Part shown: positions 26,162 through 38,110 of the stretch, one piece after another
Layout of the letters: each line of letters starts with the position of its first letter
Numbering within the stretch: position 1 is the first letter of the stretch
Assembly: GCA_003049485.1 (NCBI GenBank)
Contig: PYST01000027.1
Span: 145,418-209,417 of the forward strand
Direction: 5' to 3'
Source: Ophioceras dolichostomum
Lineage: Eukaryota > Ascomycota > Sordariomycetes > Magnaporthales > Ophioceraceae
Length of the DNA stretch: 64,000 nucleotides
Notes under the pieces: model-generated
Databases searched by the model: none
Told to the model about the DNA's origin: nothing
The model's input: the letters and a program-made list of their open reading frames with translations, nothing else
Program-made: the position numbers and the translations under genes

Positions 26162-27298
26162 TCAATAATAGCTCCCAGCCGTCTTCCTCCTCTTGATGCC
26201 CGCCTTCCCAGAGGTCGCTGTCACCGTTGTCGCCGCCGTCGCCGTCGCCGCCTCCCCTGAATCATCCCCCCACAGTCGCCGCTCATAGGTCCCGACCCAA
26301 TACCCCCACCCTACCACCCTTCCGCGGATCGCCTCGGCCACCTGCTCCCTCGACACCTTGGATGCGAGAAAGGCCTTGTCCAACGGTTGGCTCAGAGCGA
26401 TGACCTGGAAGAAGTCTGTATGTACCCGAGCGGAAGACAGATGGATAGATAGATGCCCAGATCAGCTATGCACCAGCCAGGTGTCGGACAGTCACGGCAC
26501 AACAAGTCAGACAAGGAAAGACTTACACCTATGCACTCCATGGCTCTTCAGCGGCCTCGGGGGAACGTAGACGTTAGACCGTCTGTTCTTCCCGTAGTGG
26601 AACCCTCCCGCCAGCAGCGCCTGGCTCTCATCCTCGATCTCGAAGTCTGCCGGACCGACGACGGTCTTGTCACGCGGGATGCCTCCGTATATGCTTCTTT
26701 CCGTTGTTTATAATCGGACGGCCGTCAGAAGCACACCTGTTGTCAGCCAGTGGGAACGAGACGAGACGAGACAAGAAGAGAGATATGTCATCTGCTCAGC
26801 TCAGCTCAGCTCAGCTCAGCTCAACTTGTGCACAATGTCCTGTCCAACCACCCACCCATGCGATATAGGACTCGGCAGCGGCGCGTCCGGGTCCTCGCAG
26901 ACCAGTAGCCACTCCCTGACGAGCGGCGCGACGGCCTCGGGGGCCCTCCACTCCAGCATCGGCGGCCGTCCCTCGCCGTCGGCGGTGTGCTCCCGCGAGA
27001 AGGCCGCGTTCGACTCGCCGCAGTCGGGCGACGTGACGTGTATGGTCGCCTGGGGCAAGTCCGCGAAGGCGGGCCCCTTGCAGAAGCACTTGGCGTCGTG
27101 GCCCCGCACGCCGTGGAGCAGGAGGGCTAGGAGGATCTCTACTATGGCCAGCATCACGGCGAAGAGTCTCGAGGACGGAGGGCGATGATGATGGTGTTTG
27201 TCGTCGTCACTGTTGATGGCAATTTTGTCCGTTGAAGCCTCCTTGCCTTGTGGTGACAAACTTGTCGTAGGCTTATTTGAGAGGCGATTCGATGACAT
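26162..27298 (-). CDS. PEBP-family protein (YbhB/YbcL-like) with N-terminal hydrophobic segment
   Basis: Three exons: 27298-26856, 26693-26527 and 26415-26162 (287 residues). Conserved PEBP blocks are CEDPDAPLPSPISHG (ligand-site Asp-Pro-Asp and His) and the strand VHRYFFQVIAL. The middle exon (YGGIPRDKTVVGPADFE) was recovered from splice sites. In eukaryotes PEBPs bind phospholipid headgroups and modulate kinases; many fungal relatives are secreted and uncharacterised. A hydrophobic stretch (VMLAIVEILLALLLHG) begins near residue 48. With the upstream ATG it would be a type II anchor; a start at Met49 (27154) would give a typical signal peptide. The C-terminus is Thr/Ala-rich and then basic (IKRRKTAGS). 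Confidence 0.85.
26794..26823. repeat. GCTCA pentanucleotide microsatellite in a PEBP intron
   Basis: Six perfect GCTCA units lie in the first intron of the PEBP gene. Each overlap contains AGCT. Likely a neutral microsatellite. Confidence 0.85.
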
Positions 27299-27742
27299 AG
27301 CTTCAGGGGGCAGTGTTGGGCAATTTCCAAGTATTTGTACCCGCAAGCAGACACCGTGCTCAAACTCTCGAGTTCTCGTGAGGGTGCTCAGGTACAGGTA
27401 TTTCGCCCTGACTTCGTAAATCGTAAGAGGTCCGGGGTAGAAACTCCGGAATTCGGCCTTTTTTGGTTCAACCGATTGCCGGATCGGAGATTTCATGGAC
27501 ATTGCAATAAAGCCGCAGTAGCACTTCAATGCTCTCTAGTCAGCATCGCTGCAACGCACTGGTTCAGGAGGCACTTTCCACCCACCGCTGCACAGTAATC
27601 AGAAAAAGCTCCGTATTCTGTGATTGGTGGTGGCAGACGGGCTTCCTTGGGTTTCGGATAAAATGCGTGATGGTGGACTGAAAAAGGGTATTAACCATTA
27701 TATTCAAAGAGAACTTCTGTCCAACCCCTCTATCTACAAGCT
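27299..27742. other. spacer between PEBP and cwc15
   Basis: Both flanking genes are on the minus strand, so this 444-bp spacer holds the PEBP promoter and the cwc15 3' UTR. No further feature was seen. Confidence 0.4.
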
Positions 27743-28906
27743 CTACCTCACGTACTTGCTCATGAAGCGTTTGTGGAAGTCAGAGCGGAGGAGGTCCTGT
27801 CGGTGAAAAGCAAGCAACAGGTTAGCATGCGAGAGTGTAACTTGGGCTCGAGGGAAGATCTAAAGAGGGAGGGCAGAAGGAGAGAAGACGAAAGGCTCAC
27901 GTTGATGAATTCCTTCTTTTTGTCCTTCTCTTCTGTGCCACGAGCCTGGTTCTTGAAGACCACATCGTCGTCCCATCGTCGCTTGATGTTGAAGTCCGGC
28001 TTGTTTAGCAGCGGATTTCCCAGGGCGATATCGCGCTCCCGTGCCTCCTGGTCGGCGGCGGCTTTCTCTCGCTCCTAGATAAGACAGGTCAAAATAGATG
28101 TTAGCAATCGGGCCAATAAGTACCAACCGGGTCGAATGGTACAGTGGAGGCGTCTCCGCATCAGGTGAGAGAGAAGAAGCGGGAATAAGCAACGCACCTC
28201 TCTCTCTCGCTTCTCCGCGCGCTCCCGCTTGATCTTTTCCAGCTCCCGCTGCAACTCCGCCTCCTCGTCGTCCGAGTCATCCTCGCTACTGTCGTCGTCA
28301 GCCCCGCTACCGTCCGAGTCCGCATCGGAGCCGCTCCCGGAGTCGTCCGCATCGACGGCACGGGACTCCTCCAGTATTCGCCGCCGCTTCGCTTCTGGGT
28401 CGTCTTCGTCCTCCAGCGGCCTCTTGTCTCGACGAGCGGCGGCGACTGCGTCCTCGTCCTGGTCTCCGTCATCATCGTCATCGACGTCGCGGATGGTGCG
28501 AGTGGGAGCCCGATCGCTGCTCGTGCTGGGGCCGGTGCCGCCGTTCAGCTTCGAGTAATAGGCCTTCTCGGCGGCCAGAAGCTCGGCCCGCAGGTCCACG
28601 CCACGGGCGCCGTCCTCATCCGCATCCGCGGCGCCGCCCTGACCTCTCTGGCTGTTGTGAGCTGTTAGCTGTGATGATCACTTTGGGGGTGAGACCAAAG
28701 CACGTCTGAAGGAATCGTACCGAAATTTCAGCACCGTGTGCGCGGGAAGCAGGCGCTGGTGGTAGGCTGGGCCTCGAAGGGCCTCCTTGCCTCGTGCCTA
28801 GTGGTGGGTTGTCAGCGGCTGATTCTCTTTGTTCCACCAGAGATGAGAATGGGAACAAATGGAGCCGACTTACTGGATCAAACGTGGGTCTGTGAGCGGT
28901 CGTCAT
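27743..28906 (-). CDS. cwc15: pre-mRNA splicing factor Cwc15 (Cwf15)
   Basis: Five exons: 28906-28874, 28797-28721, 28651-28198, 28074-27901 and 27796-27743 (263 residues). The N-terminus reads TTAHRPTFDPARGKEALRG after splicing, the signature of Cwf15/Cwc15. The middle is a long acidic Ser/Asp/Glu region followed by a charged coiled coil. The C-terminus NPLLN...DFNIKRRWDDDVVFKNQARG and then DLLRSDFHKRFMSKYVR is almost invariant in the family. Cwc15 belongs to the Prp19/NineTeen-associated core and stays in the activated spliceosome near the catalytic centre. The gene shares a 382-bp divergent promoter region with rrp45, another nuclear RNA-processing factor. Confidence 0.95.
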
Positions 28907-29288
28907 TTTGGCAGGACGCTCGTAGTAGCGGCACTGCGATCTGGTGAGGAGCAGAGAAGCAGCAGAATGTTGATGGCTTGCTTGGTTTGGGTTGATAAAG
29001 GTTTCGCTGGAGAACGAGTGGATCGCGGCGGCGTCGCGACTGTGGAGAATCCCTGCCACTGAAAGCGTGGCCACCGCCCGGCAGAAAATGTACCTGCCAT
29101 CACAGCTCCCCCGCCAACTTTCAAGGCACACTGCATACCTCCCTAGACAAGCCGAAAACCTGTCAACATCTTGGGTACGGACGTATTCTCTCATTTTTGA
29201 TTGCATAAGGCAGGGGCCCCGGGTCGCCGAAGCATAGAATCCCTATTTTATCGATTATACGCCACAAGAGAGCCGGCTAGCCTGTGCA
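28907..29288. promoter_or_regulatory. bidirectional promoter of cwc15 and rrp45
   Basis: Only 382 bp separate the two divergent ATGs, so the promoters must overlap or adjoin. No TATA box is clear. Joint regulation is an inference from spacing and shared function. Confidence 0.6.
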
Positions 29289-30313
29289 ATGCCTCGAGAG
29301 GCCGAACCTTCTCTTAACGAGAAGGGGTTCGTCCTCCAAGCTCTGCAAAAGAAACTGCGGCTCGATGGTCGCGAGCTGGACCAGTACCGTCCTATCAAGC
29401 TCACGTTTGGGGACGAGTATGGTGTGGTCGACATCGAGCTCGGGAAGACAAAGTAAGCCCAACCTATAACCTCACCACGCCGCAACTCTTGGAGCTATCT
29501 GGTGCCCCGCCCTTGTCCGGCGCGGGAGAAGGTCCTCCTCATAAGGTCGTTGTGCCCAGTACAGTACCTGACGCCCACAACACTTATAACAGGGTCCTAG
29601 CAAAGGCATCCGCAGAAATCACAGTCCCATACTCAGACCGACCATTCGATGGCATCTTCAACATTGCAACAGAGCTCAGCCCGATGGCGTCCCCCGCATT
29701 CGAACCCAACAGGCCAACCGAGACCGAAGTATTACTTTCGCGACTACTGGAAAAGACGGTACGGCGCTCGGGCGCCCTAGATACAGAGTCGCTCTGCCTG
29801 GTGGCCGGCCAGAAGGTCTGGTCCGTCCGCGTCGACCTGCACGTCCTCTCCCACGACGGCGACCTGACCGACGCAGCGTGCCTCGCCGTCGTCGCGTCAC
29901 TGCGCCACTTCCGCAAGCCGGACACCTCGATCGAGGGCGAGGCCGTGACGGTGTACACGGCCGCCGAGCGGGAGCCCGTGCCGCTCAGCTGGCTGCACTC
30001 GCCCTTCTGCGTGACGTTCAGCTTCTTCGGCCCCGGGGCCGACATCTCCATCGTGGACGCGACCTGGCTCGAGGAGCAGGTGCGGGTCGCGGCCTGCACC
30101 GTCAGCCTGAACCGCCACGGCGAGATATGCCAGGTCGCGAAGCTCGGCGGCGCGGCCGTCGAGGCCGTCGCGCTGTTGCAGTGCGCGGCGCTGGCCCTGA
30201 GCAAGGCGAAGGAGTTCACAGCGCTGGTGGACCAGAAGCTGGCGGAAGATGCGAAGAGGAGGGACAAAGGGGGGTTAATAGCGGAGCTCCTCAGCGCTGA
30301 GAATGCAAGGTAG
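29289..30313 (+). CDS. rrp45: exosome complex subunit Rrp45 (RNase PH-like)
   Basis: Two exons: 29289-29452 and 29593-30313 (294 residues). The intron (140 bases) joins ELGKTK to VLAKASAEI. The N-terminus MPREAEPSLNEKGFVLQAL and RLDGRELDQYRPIKLTFG are diagnostic of the Rrp45/PM-Scl75 subunit; the RNase PH fold covers about residues 25-270. Rrp45 is one of the six catalytically inert ring subunits of the RNA exosome, acting in 3'-5' RNA decay and rRNA maturation in nucleus and cytoplasm. It lacks the long C-terminal tail of the human protein, as usual for fungi. Confidence 0.95.
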
Positions 30314-30666
30314 CGACCAGCTGGGGAAATATCCAGAAACGAAAAGTCAACACGGCCAAAGAAAGTAAAGAATAAAAAGATACCCCTCCAAAAGAGACCG
30401 CATCCGCTCATGTCCAACAATAACAGAAATAAACATGGCCTGGGCCCATGACGATTCAGAATCGTGACCGCTGAAAAGCAAACCCCAGCACCTTGTAGTC
30501 TAAAAGCGCCCTGTGAGCGCGCATGCTTGGCCAACTTCCCGTAGAAAGGAGCAGGTCAACTTTTTCCTTCGCGACGAAAACACACCACAACGCCCTCCGT
30601 CGACGACCCGTAGTCCCGTCTATCTCGAAAACTGCACCTCGCAGCCACCCCCCGAAGCTTTCCCGA
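30314..30666. other. convergent 3' spacer between rrp45 and arl3
   Basis: Two genes converge on this 353-bp spacer, so it holds both 3' UTRs. Nothing else was seen. Confidence 0.4.
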
Positions 30667-31702
30667 CTACCTCATAACAGGCGGTCTAGACTCCTTGTTC
30701 CACTTAACCCTCGACCTCAGCCAGTCGACCGCCTCCCTGACGCCGGTGCCCGTGAGCGCTGAGACGGGGAGCACCCTCGAGTCGCGTATGCTGTGCGCCT
30801 TGTCGCCCTCGAACACCTTCTTGACTAGCCCCTCCTTGATGCGTACTACCTCGACGCAGTCCTCGCGGTCCTGCTTGTTGGCCAGTATCAGAACGGGCAC
30901 GCCCTCCGTGTCCTCGTGCTGCAGGACGTCCTCCAGCACGAGTCGGCACTCCTCCAGCCGACCCGTGACGTCCTCCGCGGCAGCAGCAGCAGCGGCCGCA
31001 GCAGCATCCGCCGCCGTCGCAGCCGTGGAGCCAACCCCGGCAGCGGCGCCTGACGAGGAAACGCTACCCCTCTTCAAACTTGCCCTCCGCCCCCCACCAC
31101 CAGACCCCTCAAGCGGCTCCTCATCCGCGCGGTCCTCTCCCCCGCCGCCTTCGCCGTCCGCAGCAGAAGTGTTCAGCCCTCCTCCCTCCTCCTCCCCAGG
31201 CCTAGGCGCGAGCGTGCCGTCCCCGATGTCCGTGCTGTCGATGATGAACACGATCGCGTGGCAGCTCGTGTAGTAGCCGTGCCACAGCTTGCGCAGCGAC
31301 AGCTGCCCTCCCACGTCCCATATCTTCATGTACATGTCCGGCAGCGTGATGGTCGACACGTTCTGGCCCACCGTCGGCACGGTCCGCAGCTTCGGCTCGG
31401 GGGCGTCCGGCGTGAAGAGCGACTTGACCTGCTCGTGGAACGTCGTCTTGCCTGCGTTGTCGAGGCCGAGGAGGATCACGGAGTACTCTGTATGGGGGGT
31501 GGGTGGGGGCAAGGAGGCGTCAGTGAGGGTCATCGAAACATCGTAAGCTTCCACAGAGTAAGGGAAAGGAGGTTGCGCCGGTGGCCCGGATTTCCCAGAG
31601 ATAGGTGTAAAGTAGGTAGGTGGCTAGGATAGGCAGGTAAGATAGGCACTCACCTTCCTTGCTCGTAGCAAGCATGTACAGCCCTTTAGCTAAGTGGTAC
31701 AT
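30667..31702 (-). CDS. arl3: Arl3/ARFRP1-like small GTPase with an ~83-residue insertion
   Basis: Two exons: 31702-31654 and 31487-30667 (289 residues). The protein starts MYHLAKGLYMLATSKEEYSVIL. GTPase motifs are intact: GLDNAGKT (24-31), WDVGGQ (73-78), NKQD and SALTG. The Met-Tyr start and the absence of an N-terminal Gly fit yeast Arl3 and human ARFRP1, which reach the Golgi through N-acetylation and Sys1 and recruit Arl1. Family members are about 200 residues long. Here about 83 residues (105-187) are inserted after the strand FIIDSTD: Gly/Glu-rich, then Ser, then a poly-Ala run. No clean GT-AG pair removes it in frame, so I treat it as coding. The insertion would lie on a surface loop before helix alpha-3. 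Confidence 0.9.
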
Positions 31703-32888
31703 GGTTGATTCAGGGTGGCCGGTTGTGCGGAATCGCGAGGTGTTGTAGAGGTGGGCAAAAGCTCAGGCAAGCGAGTGTCTTCGACTGTAGCTCATGACTC
31801 TCGTTGTTGAATGTTCCGTCCCCGCTGTTCTAGGAGCTGATCTAACGAAGCAAGGAAAGCCGAATCGAAGGATGGTGTCGAGGGCGTGAGGGTTTCGTTC
31901 ACCGTTTGATATGAGCTAGGTAACTCCAAGTATGTGTGGCAGGGGTAAGCTTGCAGTTACCAAGCATTTGGGAGCATCTCAACTGTCAACAGTTATGGCG
32001 GGGCATCGCATACTGTGATCGTCATCTCGATGAAATTTCAGCGAGTCCAGCACGTTTGTGCCAGCAGACAATCCGCATTCATGCGTGCCCATTGAAGCAC
32101 AATGCAGCAAACATCATGATTATGACTGTTAGATTACTTGGTTTATTCGCTTCCCGAGATAGTCTTGCTACCTGTACCGGCACCAATCCCACTCTAGAAC
32201 ATCATTCCAATCCATACCAAATCCATGAATGTCTAAGAGCCTAACTACCGTCCACCTAACAGCTAAAATGCAGCCTGGCCGCCGACCCTGATTCTCTTCA
32301 AGGACTCACAGGGGCTCTCTTGGGCATGCTTTATTGTTGTTTGGATCCCGGTCCTTCCCCCAAAAACGCCGCCCAGTTTGCTTCGCGCGTCTTGTTTTGT
32401 AGAGTTTTTCTCTGTCTTTTCTCTCATGATAAGTTGTTCGGCCTTGAATGCTGCGTGTTGCCCCCGGGCCCGTCACCAATCCCGCTCTCGTCGTCGCGGC
32501 ATGTTTTGCAAACGCAACGGAGCCACCACCAGGTGAAGAACAAAAAAAAAAAGAATAAATAAATAATGTAGGAAAAAAGTGATGAGAGAAAGAAGTCTAT
32601 ACCAAAAAAGGCATGAAGAAAATTAAAGGATAGCAGAGGGCAAAAAAAAAAGGACGAAAAGGAAGAAATGTGATATACATGAAGCACAAAGGAGAATGAA
32701 GAAAGGCTATGCTGTAGGAGAGCCAGAGAAAGCCACGCGTTGTCATCGAATATTCGTTCGGATCATGCGGAACAAGTTGGAGAGACAAAAGATCCGTAGG
32801 GAACGGGCTTGATTAGACCCGCAACTTCCGCTACACCACACTCATCTCTCACAATCTCGTTTCTCGTCTTTCCTCGTATCGATCGATT
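31703..32888. other. intergenic region between arl3 and vrg4
   Basis: This 1.2-kb spacer holds the arl3 promoter and the vrg4 3' UTR. A-rich tracts occur at 32540-32690. No gene was recognised. Confidence 0.4.
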
Positions 32889-34416
32889 TTACGAGTTCGC
32901 CGCGTCCTTGTTGCTCTGCGCGCTGGCGCTCATGACCGGCTGCTGAGTGGGCAGCGACATCTTGTTCTGCTGCGACTGCCTGGCCTTGGACCAGGCGTAG
33001 ACGATGCCGCTCACGAAGCCGATGGCGATGGCGGAGACGGAGCCGAAGGTGATGGGGGCCGAGAAGAAGACGAGCCCGCTGATGGCGATCGGCAGCTTGT
33101 TGAGGGCGCCGACCATGGAGTAGGTGGTCGAGGTCGTCACGCGGATGCACCAGGCGGAGCAGTACGAGATGAAGATGGCGCCGAGGCCCGAGTAGATCAT
33201 GCCGATGAAGAGCGCGTTCCGCGTCTCGGGCGGGAAGTTCTTGGCCAGGTTGGCGGTGGACCAGTCCTCGGCGACGAGGGAGCAGACGACGAGGACGGGG
33301 ATGGTGAGGAGGTTGTTGTAGAACATCGCTGGAAACCGTTCATGTTAGTTAAGACTCACTCTGCCGGTATGTGCGTGCGCGTCGTACGGTTCCAGAAAGG
33401 TGGGAAATATGGGGGGAAGAAGCCTGGAGCAACGTACTGTCCCAGTCCTTGAAGTTCATCTTGTGGATGACCTTGCGCATGCCGAGCATGTAGGAGGTGG
33501 TGAAGAAGACGTTCATGCCCATCCAGGCGTACCCAGCGTTCAGGGTAGAAATGGCGGCCGAGGCCTCCGACGGGAACTGGACGCCGTGGATGGCGCTCTG
33601 GATGTCGGCCCAAGCGGCGACAACGGAGCTAAGCACCATCAGGCCGAACGACAGCAGCGCGAGCGGTGTCACCCGCCCGCCGAACCAGAGCACCTCGCCG
33701 TACGCGATCGCAATGATCGTCAGGTTCTTGAAGATGGTGTACACGGGAACCGAGAGGAACTGTAACGCCTTAGTGCTGGTGTAGATCATGCCGACGAGAA
33801 GAACCGAGATCGGGAACCCTGTTGCGCAGCGGAACGCGTCGTTAGTCTGTGTCCATTCCCCTCAGACGCGAACTCTTCCTCGGTCGCCCGTAGGTAACAC
33901 GAGCGCATGGCTCGAAGGTATGCATACATCTTTTCGCCTTCGTGTTGTCGTACGGCGCTAAGTTCTTGATAAGCCCGAGCTGCTTGCAGGCCATGATAGC
34001 GGCGATACACACGATTGCCTGCAGCAATAACATCGCCCGTGTAAGTTATCTCTCCAGCAGAGCGGAAGGGGCGCAGAGGGGTGCACCAGTTTCAAGATAA
34101 GCTGTAGGAAGGCGAGGAGGAAGTAACATACCTGTACGGCGAGGTAGAAGAAGTTCAGGTTCCAGAAATCGCCCGACACGACGTACTTGTTCACGACGGT
34201 CATACTGATCGATGAGAGGCAGTACGCCAGGATCGAGAGGCCGGGGCTGTTGTCGATTTTTGACAATGAGAATCCGGAGGAGGACCCGGAGCCTCCGCCG
34301 AAGCCGACGGACCGGGTACGACTCAACGTCGGCGACCGCGCCAGGAACGGGTCCTTCTCGCTGGTGTTCGACTCCGGCATCCTCACGACGAAATCTTCGT
34401 TCTTCTTGTCCGACAT
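32889..34416 (-). CDS. vrg4: Golgi GDP-mannose transporter (Vrg4/Gmt1)
   Basis: Four exons: 34416-34132, 34018-33928, 33818-33438 and 33328-32889 (398 residues). About ten membrane helices are visible. The GDP-mannose-binding motif GALNK is present in SMVGALNKLPIA, and FYNNLLTIPVLV, also conserved in this family, starts the last exon. The N-terminal ~60 residues are cytosolic, Ser-rich and basic; the C-terminus is short and polar. The protein exchanges cytosolic GDP-mannose for luminal GMP and so feeds N- and O-mannosylation and glycolipid synthesis in the Golgi. Yeast Vrg4 is essential, and filamentous fungi often carry one or two copies. No defect is visible. Confidence 0.96.
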
Positions 34417-35397
34417 ATTGGGCTATTATTAGGTGAAGGGGGGCGCGGTGTGAACGAGCGACTATGGCTGAGGAGGAAACGAAGGCGAAAGAAGAATGAA
34501 AAAAAATTAAGAACAAGACAAGGGAAAGGAGGGAAAAAAGGAGTGTGCGAAGTGAAGATCCCAGATAGGTGTCCGCTCAGGGGGTAGGGATGGAGTCGTT
34601 AGCGGCCTGCTTCTCCGCTATCTCTTCTTTTCAATCTAAGATATCCCTAATTGACCAAGATACGAAGGGGTGGAAAGCAACGGTTTCGCTTTAGGGAACG
34701 TCGAGTCTCGTGTCGCTGGCGACGGCCTTGTCTCTGGGTGTTCGTCGAAGTCGAGGACGGGACGCGTCAGTGATGGCGGTTGGGGAAATGGGAATTGATG
34801 TTCTTCGTATTCACTTTTTTTTCCCCAGCAAAAGAAAAAAGTGTCAAATTGATGTTGCGTTACAGCAGCCAAATGATAAGATACCCCCCGGCAAGGTACC
34901 GCGACGGGGGGACATTGGGCCAAGCCAAGCCGCAGCCAACGGGACGGGTTCTCCCAGTGGCCAGTGGCCCACGGGTAGGTGGGGGCAACAAATTTAGCAG
35001 CGCAATGTCATCAGACAGGGGGTAGAGACGCACCGACACGAAAGAAAAAGGGGGCACGCGAAGGGGACTTGGAACAACTGCTAAGCGGATTCGAGGTCTT
35101 GATTTTATCTCACCTCACACCGAAAAGCGACAAACGGATGCTGACGAACAAACTCTAATAACCTGGGAATGATTATAGCGGCACTTAACTCCAAGTTTCG
35201 GATAATGAAATACAGAATGAGTCCACCGCTCTGTGAAGTTGGCAACTGCGGCAGTCTATCATTGAGCTTGTTGCTTCTTCGTCAACGCCTGAACCCTTTC
35301 TTACCATTTACGACGGACTTTGTACTCGCTATCATAAATTCCGACGAGGCTCCTGAGAACTTGAGCAATTCTTCATGCTCTAGCCCTGCCCATGGTC
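34417..35397. other. intergenic region between vrg4 and the SDR gene
   Basis: This 981-bp spacer includes the vrg4 promoter. No gene or clear element was seen. Confidence 0.4.
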
Positions 35398-35605
35398 CTA
35401 AGTAGCTGGAATGCTTGCGGCCTGGATCGTGGTGTCGGCCTGACTGGCCGAGTCGGTACGATCATCCGGATCTTCCATCTTCTCGTCCGGCTTCTCCTCC
35501 GCCGGGGCAGGTTCTTCGGTCTTCTCAACAACGCTTTTCTCTGCGGAGGACTGTTGGCCTTGATGTTGCTGCTGCTGCTGCTGCTGCTGCTGTTGTTGTT
35601 GTTGC

Positions 35606-35636
<31 letters not shown>

Positions 35637-36850
35637 CCTTCTCTAGCTGCGAGGCGTCTGGGGCGAGGGGGAAGTTGAGATGCTTCCAGTCCTCCAACTC
35701 CTCGGTGACGGAGCGGAGACGGTCGCGTATGCTTTCAATGGCGTAGCTGCCCAGAAGAAGCCTGAGTGGTGGATAGGAGCAGTGCGCCAGCTGCCAGACT
35801 AGCTCGGCGCACTTCACAGCGCTGGTAGGCTGTTGGTCGCCCAGCCACTGCACCATGCGCTTCGCGTGTAGTGCTGGTGATGTCGGGCCCGAGTAGGGCT
35901 CGCTGGCTGGCCGGATCAGGAAGTGACCCCATGTCGGCAGCGGTGGGTGGAGGCCGCGCTGCTGTTGCGGCGGCTGCCGACTTTGTGGCTGTGAAGGCGC
36001 CGGATTTGTCCCGTCGCCGCCAGCGATGCTATCCTCAGGTTCATCACGGCGCACGAGGCCCGGCTCCACGAGAGTGGCCTTCACATTGAACGAGTCGACC
36101 TCATATAGCATCGCTTCGATCAGGCCTTCGACCGCGTACTTTGTCGCGCAGTACGGCCCCAGTCCAGGGACACCCAGGGCGCCAGACGTGGAGCTGAAGA
36201 TGAGATATCGCCCGGCGCCCTGGGTCCTGAAGTAAGGAAGGCTGACCTGGATGATATGTAGAGTGCCCATAAAGTTGGTCTCAAACTGGTTCCGGATCTC
36301 ATGCTCGTCCTGGTCCTCGCAAGCGCCAATGACGCCGTATCCTGAGCAGTTGGCTATTACGTCTATGCGGCCGAAGCGCTCTAGCGTGCGCTCCACCACA
36401 CGACGAACAGACTCCCGCGCCCGCACATCACAAAGCGCGCCGAGGCAGTTCTCGTTCTGCTGCAGCATCGCCTCAGGCGTGGACTCGAAGGTCCGCCCCA
36501 CCGTAGTGACCTTGTCGCCATGAGCGAGAGCGCTTTTCACCAAGGAGCGGCCAATATGCCCCGTACCACCAAAGACCTAGGAGTGCCTATAGTCAGCCGG
36601 ATGTCCCTGTTGTCGGATGCCAGGGATAGAGTAGTTGGACGGATGGACGGATCTCTCTGTAATGCGGCGACTGGCTTACAATCCATACTAGCTGCCTGGA
36701 CGGGTTTGTTGGGCCAGGCGGGTCACAGCTTGACGGCAACTGTAGCCTTTGTTGCTTTCCTGTCGTGCTTGTGCTCGCGCATACGCTCCCGTCGTCCGCC
36801 TCCGACGGCGGGGCGTCCGGAGCAGTGGCGGAACGTCTTGACGAGTCCAT
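35398..36850 (-). CDS. short-chain dehydrogenase/reductase with polyglutamine tail
   Basis: Two exons: 36850-36680 and 36576-35398 (449 residues). Splicing produces QLVWIVFGGTGHIGRSLV, a nucleotide-binding Rossmann start. The catalytic residues are visible as FSSTSGALG (Ser) and YCATKYAVEG (Tyr-x3-Lys), and VIANCSGYG is the NAG-like motif. The SDR core ends near residue 330. It is followed by a tail with 22 consecutive Gln (35566-35631) and then Glu/Pro/Asp-rich residues, which is unusual for an SDR. The enzyme probably uses NADP; the substrate is unknown. The first ~45 residues, before the Rossmann strand, are low-complexity and the start at 36850 is uncertain. Confidence 0.78.
35566..35631 (-). 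repeat. CAG/CAA polyglutamine tract in the SDR gene
   Basis: 22 glutamine codons, a mix of CAG and CAA, read on the minus strand. The mixed codons argue that the tract is kept at protein level or is fairly old. Confidence 0.9.
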
Positions 36851-38110
36851 TGTGCGATGCAGGGGCCCGCTCATGTACGAGCCCTCGGGCTAGTAGGTCG
36901 CCGAGGCCCTTCCGATACCACTAGCACCGAAGACTGCAGTCGTCAGCGTGAGTGCAGGCGTAGGCACAGCCTAGGGCTGTAAAAGGGATGTCCGGCGCTC
37001 TTCACAACGTAAGTCAGCGCCGCTCATGAGTGTGGAAGGGCAGCCAACTCAGAACCGGTCACAGTCGTGCATCGTTACGCGCAATGCAGTGGGCTCTTTA
37101 ACGCCAGCCACTCTATGTCGTAGGCGTATCCTAGAACGAAGGGAACTTCGAGGTTCGGGGCCAGGCGAACGCGCTTGTTGCTCTCAAACCACAGTGTGCT
37201 GTAGGCATGAGATGAACCTGCGGGGATGTCGAACAGAAGAAGGAATACGCCCGTAAACAAAATCTAAACAACTTGAACTCAGGACAATAATTTCACCGTT
37301 GAAGGAGTTCTAGACCGTTTCACGGAAGGTGATATATCGGAAACTCGGACCTTTCCATCCGACAACGGGAAGAGAGGATCGGGAAGAACTCAATTGGCCA
37401 GGCATGCCCACTCCTGCTTCTCCTCATTGTCCACGGTCGGGTAGCTGTAAGTCGTTGGTGGTGAGGGGTCACATTCGTCTTCGTGATTCCCCTCATTCTT
37501 TGCAGCATGTGCCAAACGGAGCATGTTCACAATATACCGATGACCTAAGGTACCGCATTCCGCCCATAATCGGTCGTCGCTAGCACGGGGCAGGTCCGAG
37601 AAGGATTAGTGGTCGTCACGCCGGAATGCAGGTCGGGAGAGTAGGACCTGAGCGTTGGCCGCATCATGACCAAAGAGACAACAAATCTGGAACATGTGAG
37701 TGATGGCTGGCTTCGGCTGTGCTGCGTCATTGGACCAACCGGCAGCGTGACATCACTGAAGCACTGCCTATAGCGGACCCTGGCAGCCTGGCACTCAACT
37801 CTGAGACCGACAGGGGTGACTCGTGGATAGCTTCATTTTTCGTTTTTTTTGTTGAGAGCTCATTCCCTTTCCATTACATGTTTCCCGCCTCGGTGACTGA
37901 AGGTTTACTCCTCTTCAGCCTCGGGTAGCGAGTCGCACGCCAACTGTAGACCGTATTATTTCGTGTTTTTATTGTGTCTCTTCCGCTTGTTCTCCAGAAG
38001 CCTCTGAAGGCATGGTTTAATTTGCGAATCCGTCCGCTAGACCAGCTCCCCCTCATCCTCCACCGAGCTGACCTACCACCCCGCCGACGACGGAAGCAGA
38101 AGCGTCCACG
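36851..38110. other. intergenic region between the SDR gene and ale1
   Basis: This spacer lies between two divergent genes and holds both promoters. I found no convincing coding sequence in its 1.26 kb. Confidence 0.4.
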
